The notes below the pieces were generated by a model. The model saw only the letters and a program-made list of their open reading frames with translations, made no database searches and was not told the origin of the DNA. Position numbers and translations under genes: made by a program. Shown piece after piece: positions 10,175 through 19,183 of a DNA stretch of 64,000 bases (positions are counted from its first letter, which is position 1; the number at the start of each line of letters is the position of its first letter). Origin of the DNA: Fen-1301 sp963786395 (lineage in GTDB: Bacteria > Bacteroidota > Ignavibacteria > Ignavibacteriales > Ignavibacteriaceae); NCBI GenBank assembly GCA_963786395.1, contig CAWAZD010000007.1:248001-312000 (forward strand). The letters are read 5' to 3'.

Positions 10175-10372
10175 ATGAATGGCTCAAACCGTAAAGATGT
10201 AAAAGCTGGGCTGCGTGTAAAAATAGTGATGAAAGAAGATCAGCGAACAGGTGAACTTACCGAAGGATATGTTAAGGATATTCTTACAAATTCCTCCCAT
10301 CATCCTCATGGAATAAAAGTACGACTAGAAACCGGAGAAGTGGGACGAATAAAAGAAATTCTTGGTGAATAA
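10175..10372 (+). CDS. ywbE: YwbE family protein
   Basis: This 65-residue protein matches the conserved YwbE (DUF2196) family along its whole length: NRKDVKAGLRVKIVMKEDQR, then GYVKDILTNSSHHPHGIKV and a GEVGRI end. The family is widespread and of unknown biochemical function; the compact beta-rich sequence could be an RNA- or protein-binding fold, but that is a guess. It starts 12 bases after the regulator gene and is probably co-transcribed with it. Confidence 0.88.
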   Translation: MNGSNRKDVKAGLRVKIVMKEDQRTGELTEGYVKDILTNSSHHPHGIKVRLETGEVGRIKEILGE

Positions 10373-10484
10373 TAACAAATCGATAAACTAAAGATAAAAA
10401 ACGAGTATAAGATACCTTTTGAGTGATTTTTAGCCGTTATTTTATTATTATAACGTTTACAATTTTTCAGAATTAGGACTTACA

Positions 10485-12080
10485 ATGGATAAAGATTTAT
10501 CATCTATACAGGAAGCAAGGGATCTTGCAAGAGCCGCTAAAGATGCCCAGCTTGAATTTAAACATTTTGAGCAGGATCAGGTTGATAAAATTGTAAAAGC
10601 AATGAGTGAAGCCGGTTACGCAGCTGCTGAAAAGCTAGCCCAAATGGCAGTTGAGGAAAGTGGATTCGGAAATGTGCCGCACAAAGTTATAAAGAATCAG
10701 TTCTCCACAAAAAATGTATATGAATCCATTAAAAACGTAAGAACTGTTGGCATAATCGGAAGTGAAGCCAATGGTAAAGTTTTAAAGATTGCAGTACCTA
10801 TGGGAGTTGTCTGTGCGTTAGTGCCCTCGACAAATCCAACTTCTACAGCAATGTTTAAGGCAATTATTTCATTGAAAGGAAGAAATAGTATTGTTGTAAG
10901 CCCACACCCCAAAACCGCAAAATGTACCGCTGAAGCATTAAGAATTGTGAATGATGCCGCAGTAGCAGCAGGCGCTCCAAAAGGTTTGATTCAATGCATG
11001 ACCACCCCAACTCTTGAAGGAACAAACGCATTAATGAAGGATAAAAATATTGCAGTAATTCTTGCTACTGGAAGCAACCCAATGGTAAAAGCTGCTTACA
11101 GTTCAGGCACTCCAGCATTGGGTGTTGGTTCAGGAAACGTACCTGCATTTATTGAGAGGACGGCTAACTATAAGAAAGCATGCGCCGATATAGTTTATGG
11201 AACTACTTTTGATAATGGAACATTATGTTCATCCGAACAGGCAATTGTTTGTGATAAACCGCTTAAAGATAAAGTCATTCAGGAGCTTAAAGCATTAGGG
11301 TGCCATTTTGTAAATAAAGAAGAGAAAGATAAATTAGCTAAAGCTGTTCAGAGAGATTTCCAGATTAATGCTGATATAGTGGGTAAATCCGCTGTCTTTA
11401 TTGCAAAGTATGCGGGATTCTCTGTTCCAGATAGTACAAAAGTATTGATTGCAGAATGTACTGAGGTAGGAAGGAAAGATCCATTATCTATGGAGAAACT
11501 TAGTCCTGTACTTGCATTTTATGAAGCAGATGGGTGGCTCGACGGATGTCATAGATGCATTGATCTTCTGAACTTCGGCGGAATCGGTCATTCGATGGTT
11601 ATACACTCAAACGATCAACCAATAATTATGAAATTCGCGTTGGAAAAACCGGCTTTCAGAATACTTGTTAATACACCTGCTTCAGTTGGAGCGGTTGGGG
11701 TAACAACAGCACTCAATCCTTCGCTAACTTTAGGACCCGGAACGTGGGGCGGCTCAATTATTTCCGAAAACGTTACCGCAAAGCATTTAATAAATGTTAA
11801 GCATCTTGCCTTTGAAGTTAATCCTATCAATAAGGGTGAATGCATTAGTTCATTTGATTTACCTGAGGCCAGAAGACATTCAGATTCTTCTTCTTCTTTT
11901 ATGAAAGAAATTGAAGAGAGGTTAATTGCCCGTGCCGGAAATCCTTCGGTAGGTGAATTCCATAGAACTCCTAAAGAAGAAGTGAAGAAAGAGGAAAAGA
12001 AAGTTGAGAAGGGGAAGATTTATGGAGGCGGGATTTCAGAAGAAGACATTAAGAAGATTATAAATAATTTTACCAGATAG
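10485..12080 (+). CDS. CoA-acylating aldehyde dehydrogenase (EutE/PduP/AdhE-N type) with C-terminal targeting-like tail
   Basis: The enzyme family converts an aldehyde plus CoA and NAD+ to acyl-CoA, or the reverse. The 531-residue protein covers the full dehydrogenase fold, with the catalytic Cys248 in FDNGTLCSSEQ and the cofactor-loop region VPSTNPTSTAMFK. It resembles the aldehyde half of AdhE and microcompartment dehydrogenases; the substrate (acetaldehyde, propionaldehyde, sulfoacetaldehyde) cannot be chosen from sequence. About 45 residues follow the normal fold: a charged Lys/Glu linker, GGG, and a short amphipathic helix ISEEDIKKIINNF. That layout is like encapsulation peptides of bacterial microcompartments, but no shell gene is in the window. 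It is a single gene with its own spacer upstream. Confidence 0.88.
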   Translation: MDKDLSSIQEARDLARAAKDAQLEFKHFEQDQVDKIVKAMSEAGYAAAEKLAQMAVEESGFGNVPHKVIKNQFSTKNVYESIKNVRTVGIIGSEANGKVLKIAVPMGVVCALVPSTNPTSTAMFKAIISLKGRNSIVVSPHPKTAKCTAEALRIVNDAAVAAGAPKGLIQCMTTPTLEGTNALMKDKNIAVILATGSNPMVKAAYSSGTPALGVGSGNVPAFIERTANYKKACADIVYGTTFDNGTLCSSEQAIVCDKPLKDKVIQELKALGCHFVNKEEKDKLAKAVQRDFQINADIVGKSAVFIAKYAGFSVPDSTKVLIAECTEVGRKDPLSMEKLSPVLAFYEADGWLDGCHRCIDLLNFGGIGHSMVIHSNDQPIIMKFALEKPAFRILVNTPASVGAVGVTTALNPSLTLGPGTWGGSIISENVTAKHLINVKHLAFEVNPINKGECISSFDLPEARRHSDSSSSFMKEIEERLIARAGNPSVGEFHRTPKEEVKKEEKKVEKGKIYGGGISEEDIKKIINNFTR

Positions 12081-12462
12081 GTAAAATTATTTGTAAAAGA
12101 AGGGAACTTCTGAGGTTACTTTATATTTATTTTTTTTAGACTATTCCTCCTCCTTTTCTTGGCGCAAGAAAAGGAGCAAAAGAACATCGGCTGTAAATCA
12201 TTTGCTGAAAAATTCAGCACTTCGTTTAAACAATCTGTAAATTCAACTGGTGGAAATAAACTCGCCCCGACCAGTCGGGGCTCAAACAAATTTCCCCGTC
12301 TACTCCATTCGCCTGATCAAAACTTAACCGACGCTGAATTTTCTTAACGCAAACGATTTAAGGCCGGAAATACGGAAGAACAATTAAAAATTAAAGAGGA
12401 GGTTCTTCGCTTCCCCGCCAAGACTGGGTACGCACTAAGAGTTACAGTCCATTAATCGGGAG
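12081..12462. other. convergent intergenic spacer with repeat sequence
   Basis: This 382-bp spacer lies between the converging aldehyde dehydrogenase gene and the cytochrome operon. It holds the hairpin at 12150-12176 and the CCCCGAC/GTCGGGG palindrome at 12265-12280. A 62-codon open frame at 12159-12347 starts inside the hairpin and runs through repeat sequence, so I do not call it as a gene. Confidence 0.45.
12150..12176. terminator. strong hairpin, possible bidirectional terminator or repeat
   Basis: A perfect 11-bp stem, CTCCTTTTCTT/AAGAAAAGGAG, has a five-base loop GGCGC. It sits between two convergent transcription units, which fits a terminator, although no T run follows on the plus strand. 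A second hairpin of the same size and flank (stem, five-base loop, then GCAAAA) lies at 47841-47867, so it may instead be a dispersed structural repeat. Confidence 0.45.
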
Positions 12463-13959
12463 TTACTTTTTGCGGTTGTGGCAGTCGCTGCAAATACTGG
12501 TTTTCCAGGCATTTCCGATATCAACCGGATGTTTATATTCAATGCCTGACATTGATACCTGAGCCGGCTGCCCGACATATTGTTGGGATAATATTGTATG
12601 ACAAGTATTGCAGTCTTTAGATATAACTTTACCTTCATTGTTTATATGTTTACCATCATGACAACGAAAACATCCCGGTGAATACATGTGTCCAATTTGT
12701 TCCGGGAAATATCTCCAGCTTACATTCATCTCGGGGAAATAATTTCGTGAATATATTTTCTGAACTTCATATACCGCATTATCAATTAAATCTTTTTTTC
12801 CGGTAGCTAATTCGGGATAATTTGCGGAGTAAAAATCTTTAATAACAATTTTAATACTGTCAAGTGCAGTTTGTTTATCTGTATATGGATTTTCTAGTGC
12901 CTGAACAGAAATACTTTTAATATAAGGCAGTGAAGAATTTATGCTGTCAACTGCCATCAAATGATCAACTGACCGGAATGGAGGGTTGTATTGATGAGAA
13001 GGGCGGTTATGACAGTCCATGCAATCCATTTTTCTGACGTTGTCTTTAGTAAACATATCGGGAGTAATTTTTGCTCCAATAGTTTTATAGATAGTTTCTT
13101 TACCGGTTGTAAGGGATTTAACTTTTATCCATGGAATAACCATTCTCTGCCGGTCAGTTGTCATATAAATAATTTCATTTCCAATATTCATATGCCAGTG
13201 AATACCCGTCCTGTTTCCGGATTCTTCACTACCACCACCGACTTTCATGGAAAGTGTCAAGGTCCATTTAGAATTATTTTCATCTGAAATGAAATAAGTA
13301 TTATTATGTGTTTTTTCGCTGAAGAAATGTTTTGGCCAATGGCATTGTTCGCATGTTTCCTGCGCGGGGCGCAAATTATGAATCGGAGTTTCAATGGGTC
13401 TGGCGAATTTATTGAACAGGACAGAATAAACCTGGTAGGCACCCGAAAATTTTGAACGGACATACCATTCGGCTCCTGAACCGATATGGCATTTAACACA
13501 ACCAACTTTAGCATGTGGGGATTCCTGATATGCAGTATATTCCGGATTCATTACTTTATGGCAGACTGTACCGCAAAACTGATCACTGTCTGTATATTCA
13601 TAAGCTTTAAAACTTCCGAACGCAGAGAATAAAAGAAGAAGGATAGTACCAACACTGAAAATAGTAACGGTAATCCTTACTTTGGGATCGTTGAGATCAA
13701 CAATGGGGAATTTAAGATGAGATTTACCTGATTTAACTCTTTTATTTTCTCTTATTACTCCAAAGGGAATCATAATTAATCCAAAGATCATTATACCGGG
13801 GAAAATCACAAAAGTAATAATACCCATATAAGGATTCGGTTCAACAGTTAAGGCATCAAGAACTATAAGGAAAATAATGAGGCCAAAACTCACCGAAGCA
13901 ATTGCAACCCCAGCTAAAGTTAATGGATTATAAAACTTTATGGGAAATCTTTTTTTCAT
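12463..13959 (-). CDS. NapC/NirT-type multiheme c cytochrome, ImcH-like inner-membrane quinol oxidase
   Basis: The 498-residue protein has three N-terminal membrane helices (about 16-34, 45-66, 96-116) and a periplasmic heme domain. I count seven heme-type motifs: CGTVCH (an unusual CX3CH at 129-134, with a Met three residues on), CVKCH, CEQCH, CMDCH, CFRCH, CNTCH and CSDCH. This layout, a NapC/NirT module with seven hemes, resembles ImcH of Geobacter, an inner-membrane cytochrome needed for respiration to high-potential extracellular acceptors. The expected role is menaquinol oxidation and electron transfer to periplasmic cytochromes. It is the last gene of the cytochrome operon, 35 bp after the b-type subunit. 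The family is firm; the ImcH-like role is inferred. Confidence 0.82.
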   Translation of the reverse strand: MKKRFPIKFYNPLTLAGVAIASVSFGLIIFLIVLDALTVEPNPYMGIITFVIFPGIMIFGLIMIPFGVIRENKRVKSGKSHLKFPIVDLNDPKVRITVTIFSVGTILLLLFSAFGSFKAYEYTDSDQFCGTVCHKVMNPEYTAYQESPHAKVGCVKCHIGSGAEWYVRSKFSGAYQVYSVLFNKFARPIETPIHNLRPAQETCEQCHWPKHFFSEKTHNNTYFISDENNSKWTLTLSMKVGGGSEESGNRTGIHWHMNIGNEIIYMTTDRQRMVIPWIKVKSLTTGKETIYKTIGAKITPDMFTKDNVRKMDCMDCHNRPSHQYNPPFRSVDHLMAVDSINSSLPYIKSISVQALENPYTDKQTALDSIKIVIKDFYSANYPELATGKKDLIDNAVYEVQKIYSRNYFPEMNVSWRYFPEQIGHMYSPGCFRCHDGKHINNEGKVISKDCNTCHTILSQQYVGQPAQVSMSGIEYKHPVDIGNAWKTSICSDCHNRKK

Positions 13960-13994
13960 AATATTATAAAATCAAAAATAAAGATTGAAAAACA

Positions 13995-14888
13995 TTATTT
14001 ATAAGCAAATATCATTGCGTAAATTATCCAGATAACAATACTGAATCCAATACTTAGAGCAATCCATCCAAAAATCCTTATTGTTCTTAATACGATAGGC
14101 TGATATGGCTCAACAAGATATTTTTCAAGTTCACCGTTTTCAACCAATTGATTGTATTCGTCAGGCCGGTCCATTTTGAATTCTTCAAGCGGATAACGTC
14201 CCGAGAAAATCACAATATCCATGGGAAATTTTTCCGGACGCAGATGCGTGTTAAAAAAATGGATAGTAAAAATAAAACCAGTTGCCAGTAAAGCTTCATC
14301 ACTATGAATTATAGTCGCCACATTTATTGCCCATCCTGGAATAAACTGCGTGAGGAATTCAGGAAACCAAAGTGTAAGTCCGGTTGAACCAATAACAATC
14401 ATCCCCCAGAAAACTGCAAAGTAATCAAATTTTTCCCAGTATGTCCATCTTCCGTATTGAGGTCTGTCGCCTCTACCCAAAAACCATTTTAGAGAATCAA
14501 TCAGGTCATGAAGATCTTTTTTATTAAACATCATAGAGCCGGAACCGAATATCATCTGCTTCAGAGACATTTTTTCCTTTCTTTTCTGGCGAAAAACATC
14601 AATCAAGTGAATAGCGAAAACAGAAAACATAATGAAGGCAGAAAACCGGTGAATTACTCCTGCAGATTCAAAACCGCCAAACATATGAGAAAGAAAAACG
14701 GCCCATCCGGTGTAGGAGAATTTGAGACTCATTCCTGTAAGAGCCAGATTAATAAAACTAACGATCATAAGAATATGTAAAATACGATTCAATCTTGAAA
14801 AGCGCTGAATCTGCAGATCCTTCTGACCATTGCGCTTATGGGCAATTATTTTTTTCTGAATATAAAAATCTTTAGGTGTATTAGCCAT
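13995..14888 (-). CDS. membrane b-type cytochrome, CbcB-like quinol-oxidising subunit
   Basis: The 297-residue protein has four or five membrane helices with regularly placed histidines (NRILHILM, VIHRFSAF, FAIHLID, TIIHSDEA, FTIHFFN), the pattern of di-heme b subunits such as formate dehydrogenase gamma and HydC. It should oxidise menaquinol in the inner membrane and pass electrons to its partner c cytochrome, the 19-heme protein that ends two bases upstream of its start. Its sequence aligns with the C-terminal domain of the 13-heme fusion protein two genes upstream, including the closing segment (PEKFPMDIVIFSG against PEIYPMNIAWFKG). The split arrangement is like CbcB with CbcA in Geobacter. 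The subunit type is clear; the partner assignment rests on gene order. Confidence 0.85.
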   Translation of the reverse strand: MANTPKDFYIQKKIIAHKRNGQKDLQIQRFSRLNRILHILMIVSFINLALTGMSLKFSYTGWAVFLSHMFGGFESAGVIHRFSAFIMFSVFAIHLIDVFRQKRKEKMSLKQMIFGSGSMMFNKKDLHDLIDSLKWFLGRGDRPQYGRWTYWEKFDYFAVFWGMIVIGSTGLTLWFPEFLTQFIPGWAINVATIIHSDEALLATGFIFTIHFFNTHLRPEKFPMDIVIFSGRYPLEEFKMDRPDEYNQLVENGELEKYLVEPYQPIVLRTIRIFGWIALSIGFSIVIWIIYAMIFAYK

Positions 14889-14890
14889 AA

Positions 14891-16897
14891 TTATTCCTCT
14901 GAATTTTCCTCATCAATTTCCTGATCATTTTCCTCATCTTCCTTCTTATCATGCATTTTCTTTAATTTACGTCTCCATTGCAGAGATCTTGGAAGCCACA
15001 ACAAAGTATGAATTCCTGCAATCAGGAAAGTGCCTATCAGTAATCCTGTCATTCCATAAAATGTCCAGAAAAGTATAGGATATTTAGAGGGATCATGATG
15101 AGTCGCATGAGTAAAATAGCCGGCAAACTGTCTGTTGGCACCAGCATGGCATTTTTTACATGTTGTAACAACATTCTTTCTGTTTAAGTGGGAAGCAGGA
15201 TCAGAAACCGGCAGGATATCATGAGCGCCATGGCAGTCATAACACTTGGCTGTTTTTGAATACCCCAACTGTGAAACTTTTCCATGGTAAGTATCAAAAT
15301 AAGTTTTAGCAATTTCCACATGGCATTTACCACACTGATCCATTATCTTCATCCTGAAACCTTCGGAATCTGTTCTTGTGATTCCGTGAGCTGTATGGCA
15401 ATCATTGCACGAAGGAAGTTTTTTATCTGTATTAGTTACTAAAGCAGAATGAACACTTTTTTCAAACTGTTCCTGAATACCATGATGGCAAGCACCGCAA
15501 GTTGCAGCAACATTTTTCGGATTAACACTTGATTCGGGATCAGTATGAGGAAGTTCTTTATGTGCCGTGTGACAGCTTGTGCAGGTAGCAGTCACGGTTA
15601 AGCCGCTTTTTAAAAGTCCTTTCCCGTGTATACTTTCAGAAAACTGAGATATAATATTTTTTTCGGAACTATGCTTACGATTTGCTGCCTGCTCACCTTC
15701 TCTATGACAAGTTCCGCATAGCTCAGGGATATTGGGAGGAAAGATCGGAGAATTAGGATTTTTCTTGCCTAATATTTCATGGGTACCATGGCATTCAGAA
15801 CATATCGGTGCATTAGGATCATTTTTTGCAAACAGCTTTCCGTGGATACTTTTCTGATAATCCATTCCCACTTGTGAATGGCATGAAGAACAATCAACCT
15901 TTTTATTATTCAGGTTTTCGCAGGGGCGCATCTTTGAAGGATTTACACCGGTATGACATTGACTGCATGCAATTTTTAAATGCACAGAGATCTGTTGTTT
16001 TGAATAATCAACAAAAAGAGACCTACCGTCTGCAGATGATTTAATGTTTCTCTTTCCGTGGCATGTAAGGCATTCCTGATCAGCAAATCCCTGATCATAA
16101 AAAACATTTCTTATTTTATGCGGCTGATGACAATCAACGCATGCAGGAAGGACATTAGCTTCTTTTTCCCAAAGCTGTCCTTTAATAATTCTTCTATGGA
16201 CTTGTTCAATTCCGACATGGCAATTGGAGCAAGTCTGAGCAATATTTTTACGAGCAATAGTTGAGCGGCTATCAGTGTGGGGCAGAATATGATGCGAAGA
16301 ATGGCAGGAAACACAGCTAGGAGCAACAAGGAGACCTTTCTTTAACAGCCCTTGTCCATGAATAGATTCGGAATAATTTTCAAGAATGCTATCCTGTGGT
16401 ATATGTCTTTGCGATGTAACCGTGGAGCCTTCTCTATGGCATCTGCCACAGAGGGCGGGAATATTCATTGGATAGACATTTGATTTACGATCTTTTACAG
16501 GCAGAATTTCATGGTTGCCGTGGCAGTCTTTACAATAGGGAGCAAGTTTATCCCCTTTTCTGACAGCTTGTCCGTGAAGGCTTTCATCATATAGTTTCTG
16601 GATATCATTATGGCATCCTGCGCAGGAAGCTGGTTTAACTTTATCTGTATGTGGGAAGTCAGACCCTTTCAGATCAACATGGCAGCCTATACAGTTTTGT
16701 TTGCCGTGTACTGAGGAATTGAATTTCTTTTCATCGACAAAAATTGAGAATTTCTTACCATTCTTTTCACCGAACTGGGTTTTATCACCATGGCACATTA
16801 AGCAGTCAGATTTATCCTGTGCAAAAATGTTAAATCCAGGTGAGAGGAAAAACAGAAAAGAAAATAAGATTATTGATTTAAATTTAAACGAGCACAT
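14891..16897 (-). CDS. 19-heme c-type cytochrome with C-terminal membrane anchor, CbcA-like
   Basis: The 668-residue protein has an export signal (about 1-26), 19 CXXCH motifs between residues 32 and 583, one membrane helix at about 607-635, and an acidic cytoplasmic tail. Many motifs sit in the C.DCHG.H.I frame typical of cytochrome c3/NrfB-like electron wires. Residues 32-256 (hemes 1-8) and 276-501 (hemes 9-16) are a tandem duplication that can be aligned heme by heme: CKDCHGNHEI with CSECHGTHEI, CGRCHREG with CGTCHREG, SESIHGQGLLK with SESIHGKGLLK. It ends two bases before the b-type subunit and is probably its periplasmic electron acceptor. I infer quinol-derived electron transfer across the periplasm. 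No enzymatic active site is recognisable. Confidence 0.87.
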   Translation of the reverse strand: MCSFKFKSIILFSFLFFLSPGFNIFAQDKSDCLMCHGDKTQFGEKNGKKFSIFVDEKKFNSSVHGKQNCIGCHVDLKGSDFPHTDKVKPASCAGCHNDIQKLYDESLHGQAVRKGDKLAPYCKDCHGNHEILPVKDRKSNVYPMNIPALCGRCHREGSTVTSQRHIPQDSILENYSESIHGQGLLKKGLLVAPSCVSCHSSHHILPHTDSRSTIARKNIAQTCSNCHVGIEQVHRRIIKGQLWEKEANVLPACVDCHQPHKIRNVFYDQGFADQECLTCHGKRNIKSSADGRSLFVDYSKQQISVHLKIACSQCHTGVNPSKMRPCENLNNKKVDCSSCHSQVGMDYQKSIHGKLFAKNDPNAPICSECHGTHEILGKKNPNSPIFPPNIPELCGTCHREGEQAANRKHSSEKNIISQFSESIHGKGLLKSGLTVTATCTSCHTAHKELPHTDPESSVNPKNVAATCGACHHGIQEQFEKSVHSALVTNTDKKLPSCNDCHTAHGITRTDSEGFRMKIMDQCGKCHVEIAKTYFDTYHGKVSQLGYSKTAKCYDCHGAHDILPVSDPASHLNRKNVVTTCKKCHAGANRQFAGYFTHATHHDPSKYPILFWTFYGMTGLLIGTFLIAGIHTLLWLPRSLQWRRKLKKMHDKKEDEENDQEIDEENSEE

Positions 16898-16960
16898 ATT
16901 AATATCACATAAGAGTTATTTATGTAAATAGCAGAAATATATTAACTGAAGACTTAACGG

Positions 16961-19081
16961 CTATTCTTTATTTTGTTTCTTTATTCTATCAAGTTCGGCA
17001 GGATGTTCTTCAGCCATTTCTTCTTCAGATATTGTACCTTTAAACCAGGCAATATTCATTGGATATATTTCCGGATTGAAAATGACAAAGTAAAAATGCC
17101 ATACAACTATAGAAAGGAAAGCAAGCCACGCTTCATAAAAGTGGATTGTTCTGGCAACATCAAACCCCAGTTTAGTAAAGAGTCCAATAAACGTATTATC
17201 GAACCACATAATTATACCAGTAACCGACATAATAATTGTTCCCCAAATGAGGGCCCAATATTCTGCTTTTTCAACATAGCTGAAGCGATCAAGTTCAGGT
17301 TTTATATCAGAAAGACCAAGATTGAATTTGGCAATTCCGATTGCATCTTTAAGATCACTGTATTTAGGGAGGAGATCTTTAATCAACTGTCTCCCTCGTT
17401 TGGTAAAAGAAACATAGAAGATATGATACAAACTGACGGCAACTAAAACCAAAGCACATATTCTATGTATCAGACCTCTATAAATAAATGCATTTGAACT
17501 CAAATCTCTAATGTGGGATACCCACCATGATTCAGGAAAACGAAGCATAAAGCCCGTTAAAACAAGAAGCATAAAACTAACAGCAAGAAGAATATGCTGA
17601 ACTCTTTCATTAAGACTCATTCTGAGATAAAGTGAATGACCATGTTGTTCAGTTTTAATCAAACCTCTTTGTTTCATTTTTTTAATTTTGGCTTTCTTTA
17701 TGAAATCAATGAAGTTATGAAAGAACATTGCCCCGACTACGGAGAAAATCAAAATTAAATAAAGTGTGGCGAGCCAGTAAAGCATTGGTTCATCTTTCTG
17801 AGCCATGACTATGTGTATCTTACCAACGGAGAAATTTTCATTTGCCCCTGGATGACACTTGCCGCATGTTTTAGCAAGATTCTTTTTATTTACCTGAGAA
17901 GTTGGGTCACTTGAAGGTTTAATATTATGGGCACCATGACAGCTCGAACAATTTGCAACAGTGAGGGATCCGCCCTGAAGTGCCAGTCCATGATAACTAT
18001 TTGAATAAGTAGCAAATTTATTCGGAGTAAGGCCATATTTTGTAGAAAGGGTAACGGAGCTATGGCAGGGTGAACAAATCTGGGTAGCGAGATTCTGAAA
18101 AGCCACCGGAGAATTAGGATCGTTATGTTTTAAAATATTATGTTCACCATGGCAATCCGTACAGACTGGAGCGTCGTTATTTCCCTTCGCAACCAGCACG
18201 CCGTGAATACTTTCAGAATAATCTTTTGCAATTTGCGCATGACATTGGGAACAAGTCTTTGGAATATTTATTTTATTAACAGTAGAGAGAGGATCAACCG
18301 GTTTATTGACTGAATGGCTTGTATGGCAGTTTACGCAACTAGCAGCTTTTGGATTTCCTTTTGTTAAAGCAACGCCATGTACGCTATGTTCATAAGATGC
18401 AATGAAACCTGCAGCGGGAGAGGTTTTAGACCTGATCTCAGGATTATCCAGGTGGCAGGAAAAACATAATTTCTGCTGTGCTAATTTTACTGATAAAGTA
18501 TCTCTTCCTTTGTCATAAACGATTCCCGGATTTTTATGGCAGGTAAGACAGTTTGGCGCACCTTTAACATTTTCTTTAAATGCTAAATAGTGGGCTGAAT
18601 GTAAAAATTTTTCTTTATTATCAACGTGGCATTGACCGCATGCCTGAACAATATTTGAAGTGTTAAACTTTGATGCAGCGAGCCTTGGTGACGTAATGTC
18701 ATGGGTGCCGTGGCATTTTTTACAATCAGTTTCCTGCGAAATACCGATTGATACTTTTTTCATCATATCCGGATGGAATTGATGCTTAAGAGGTGCATCC
18801 TTATGACAGGATTTACAATCAATTGGTTGAATATTTTCTTTATGGGGTACATTATCTGGATTGAAACCCACATGGCAGGCTATGCAGTTAAGTTTTTTAT
18901 GTGCTGAATTTCCGATAACCTGAGAATCAACGAAAAGAGAAACGTCCTTTCCATTTTTTGATTTGGTTAGACCTTTATCACTATGGCAGGCCAGACAATC
19001 ATCGTTTGATTGTGCCGAAATATTTATTGTAGTGAACGATAAAACGCAGACAAGGAATAAAGATTTAAGAAAATTTTGCAT
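16961..19081 (-). CDS. 13-heme c / b-type cytochrome fusion, CbcL-like inner-membrane quinol oxidase
   Basis: A signal peptide (MQNFLKSLFLVCVL) is followed by 13 CXXCH motifs between about residues 29 and 410. A membrane b-type domain follows at about 430-670, with His ligands in NERVQHILL, LIHRICA, LYHIFYV, ARTIHFYE and VVWHFYF. I start it at an ATG at 19081; an in-frame ATG at 19156 would add 25 residues that hide the signal peptide. Fusion of many c hemes to a HydC/FdnI-like b domain is the architecture of CbcL, used by Geobacter for low-potential extracellular acceptors. The b domain is paralogous to the separate b subunit downstream, so the operon carries a fused and a split version of one design. 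The acceptor is unknown. Confidence 0.85.
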   Translation of the reverse strand: MQNFLKSLFLVCVLSFTTINISAQSNDDCLACHSDKGLTKSKNGKDVSLFVDSQVIGNSAHKKLNCIACHVGFNPDNVPHKENIQPIDCKSCHKDAPLKHQFHPDMMKKVSIGISQETDCKKCHGTHDITSPRLAASKFNTSNIVQACGQCHVDNKEKFLHSAHYLAFKENVKGAPNCLTCHKNPGIVYDKGRDTLSVKLAQQKLCFSCHLDNPEIRSKTSPAAGFIASYEHSVHGVALTKGNPKAASCVNCHTSHSVNKPVDPLSTVNKINIPKTCSQCHAQIAKDYSESIHGVLVAKGNNDAPVCTDCHGEHNILKHNDPNSPVAFQNLATQICSPCHSSVTLSTKYGLTPNKFATYSNSYHGLALQGGSLTVANCSSCHGAHNIKPSSDPTSQVNKKNLAKTCGKCHPGANENFSVGKIHIVMAQKDEPMLYWLATLYLILIFSVVGAMFFHNFIDFIKKAKIKKMKQRGLIKTEQHGHSLYLRMSLNERVQHILLAVSFMLLVLTGFMLRFPESWWVSHIRDLSSNAFIYRGLIHRICALVLVAVSLYHIFYVSFTKRGRQLIKDLLPKYSDLKDAIGIAKFNLGLSDIKPELDRFSYVEKAEYWALIWGTIIMSVTGIIMWFDNTFIGLFTKLGFDVARTIHFYEAWLAFLSIVVWHFYFVIFNPEIYPMNIAWFKGTISEEEMAEEHPAELDRIKKQNKE

Positions 19082-19183
19082 TTTATAAATATAAGTAAAT
19101 ACAATATTATTTTGGGCATACATTTTATTATTTAACAATAATTTGAAAAACGACATATTGAGCGGTCCGCCTAAGTGTTTACT

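Noticed and set aside
12159..12347. 62-codon open frame between the aldehyde dehydrogenase and cytochrome genes
   Set aside because: It starts inside a perfect hairpin and runs through the CCCCGAC palindrome; no ribosome site or recognisable domain.
19082..19156. Longer N-terminus of the 13-heme fusion protein from ATG 19156
   Set aside because: The added 25 residues would bury the signal peptide; the ATG at 19081 begins directly with a normal signal.
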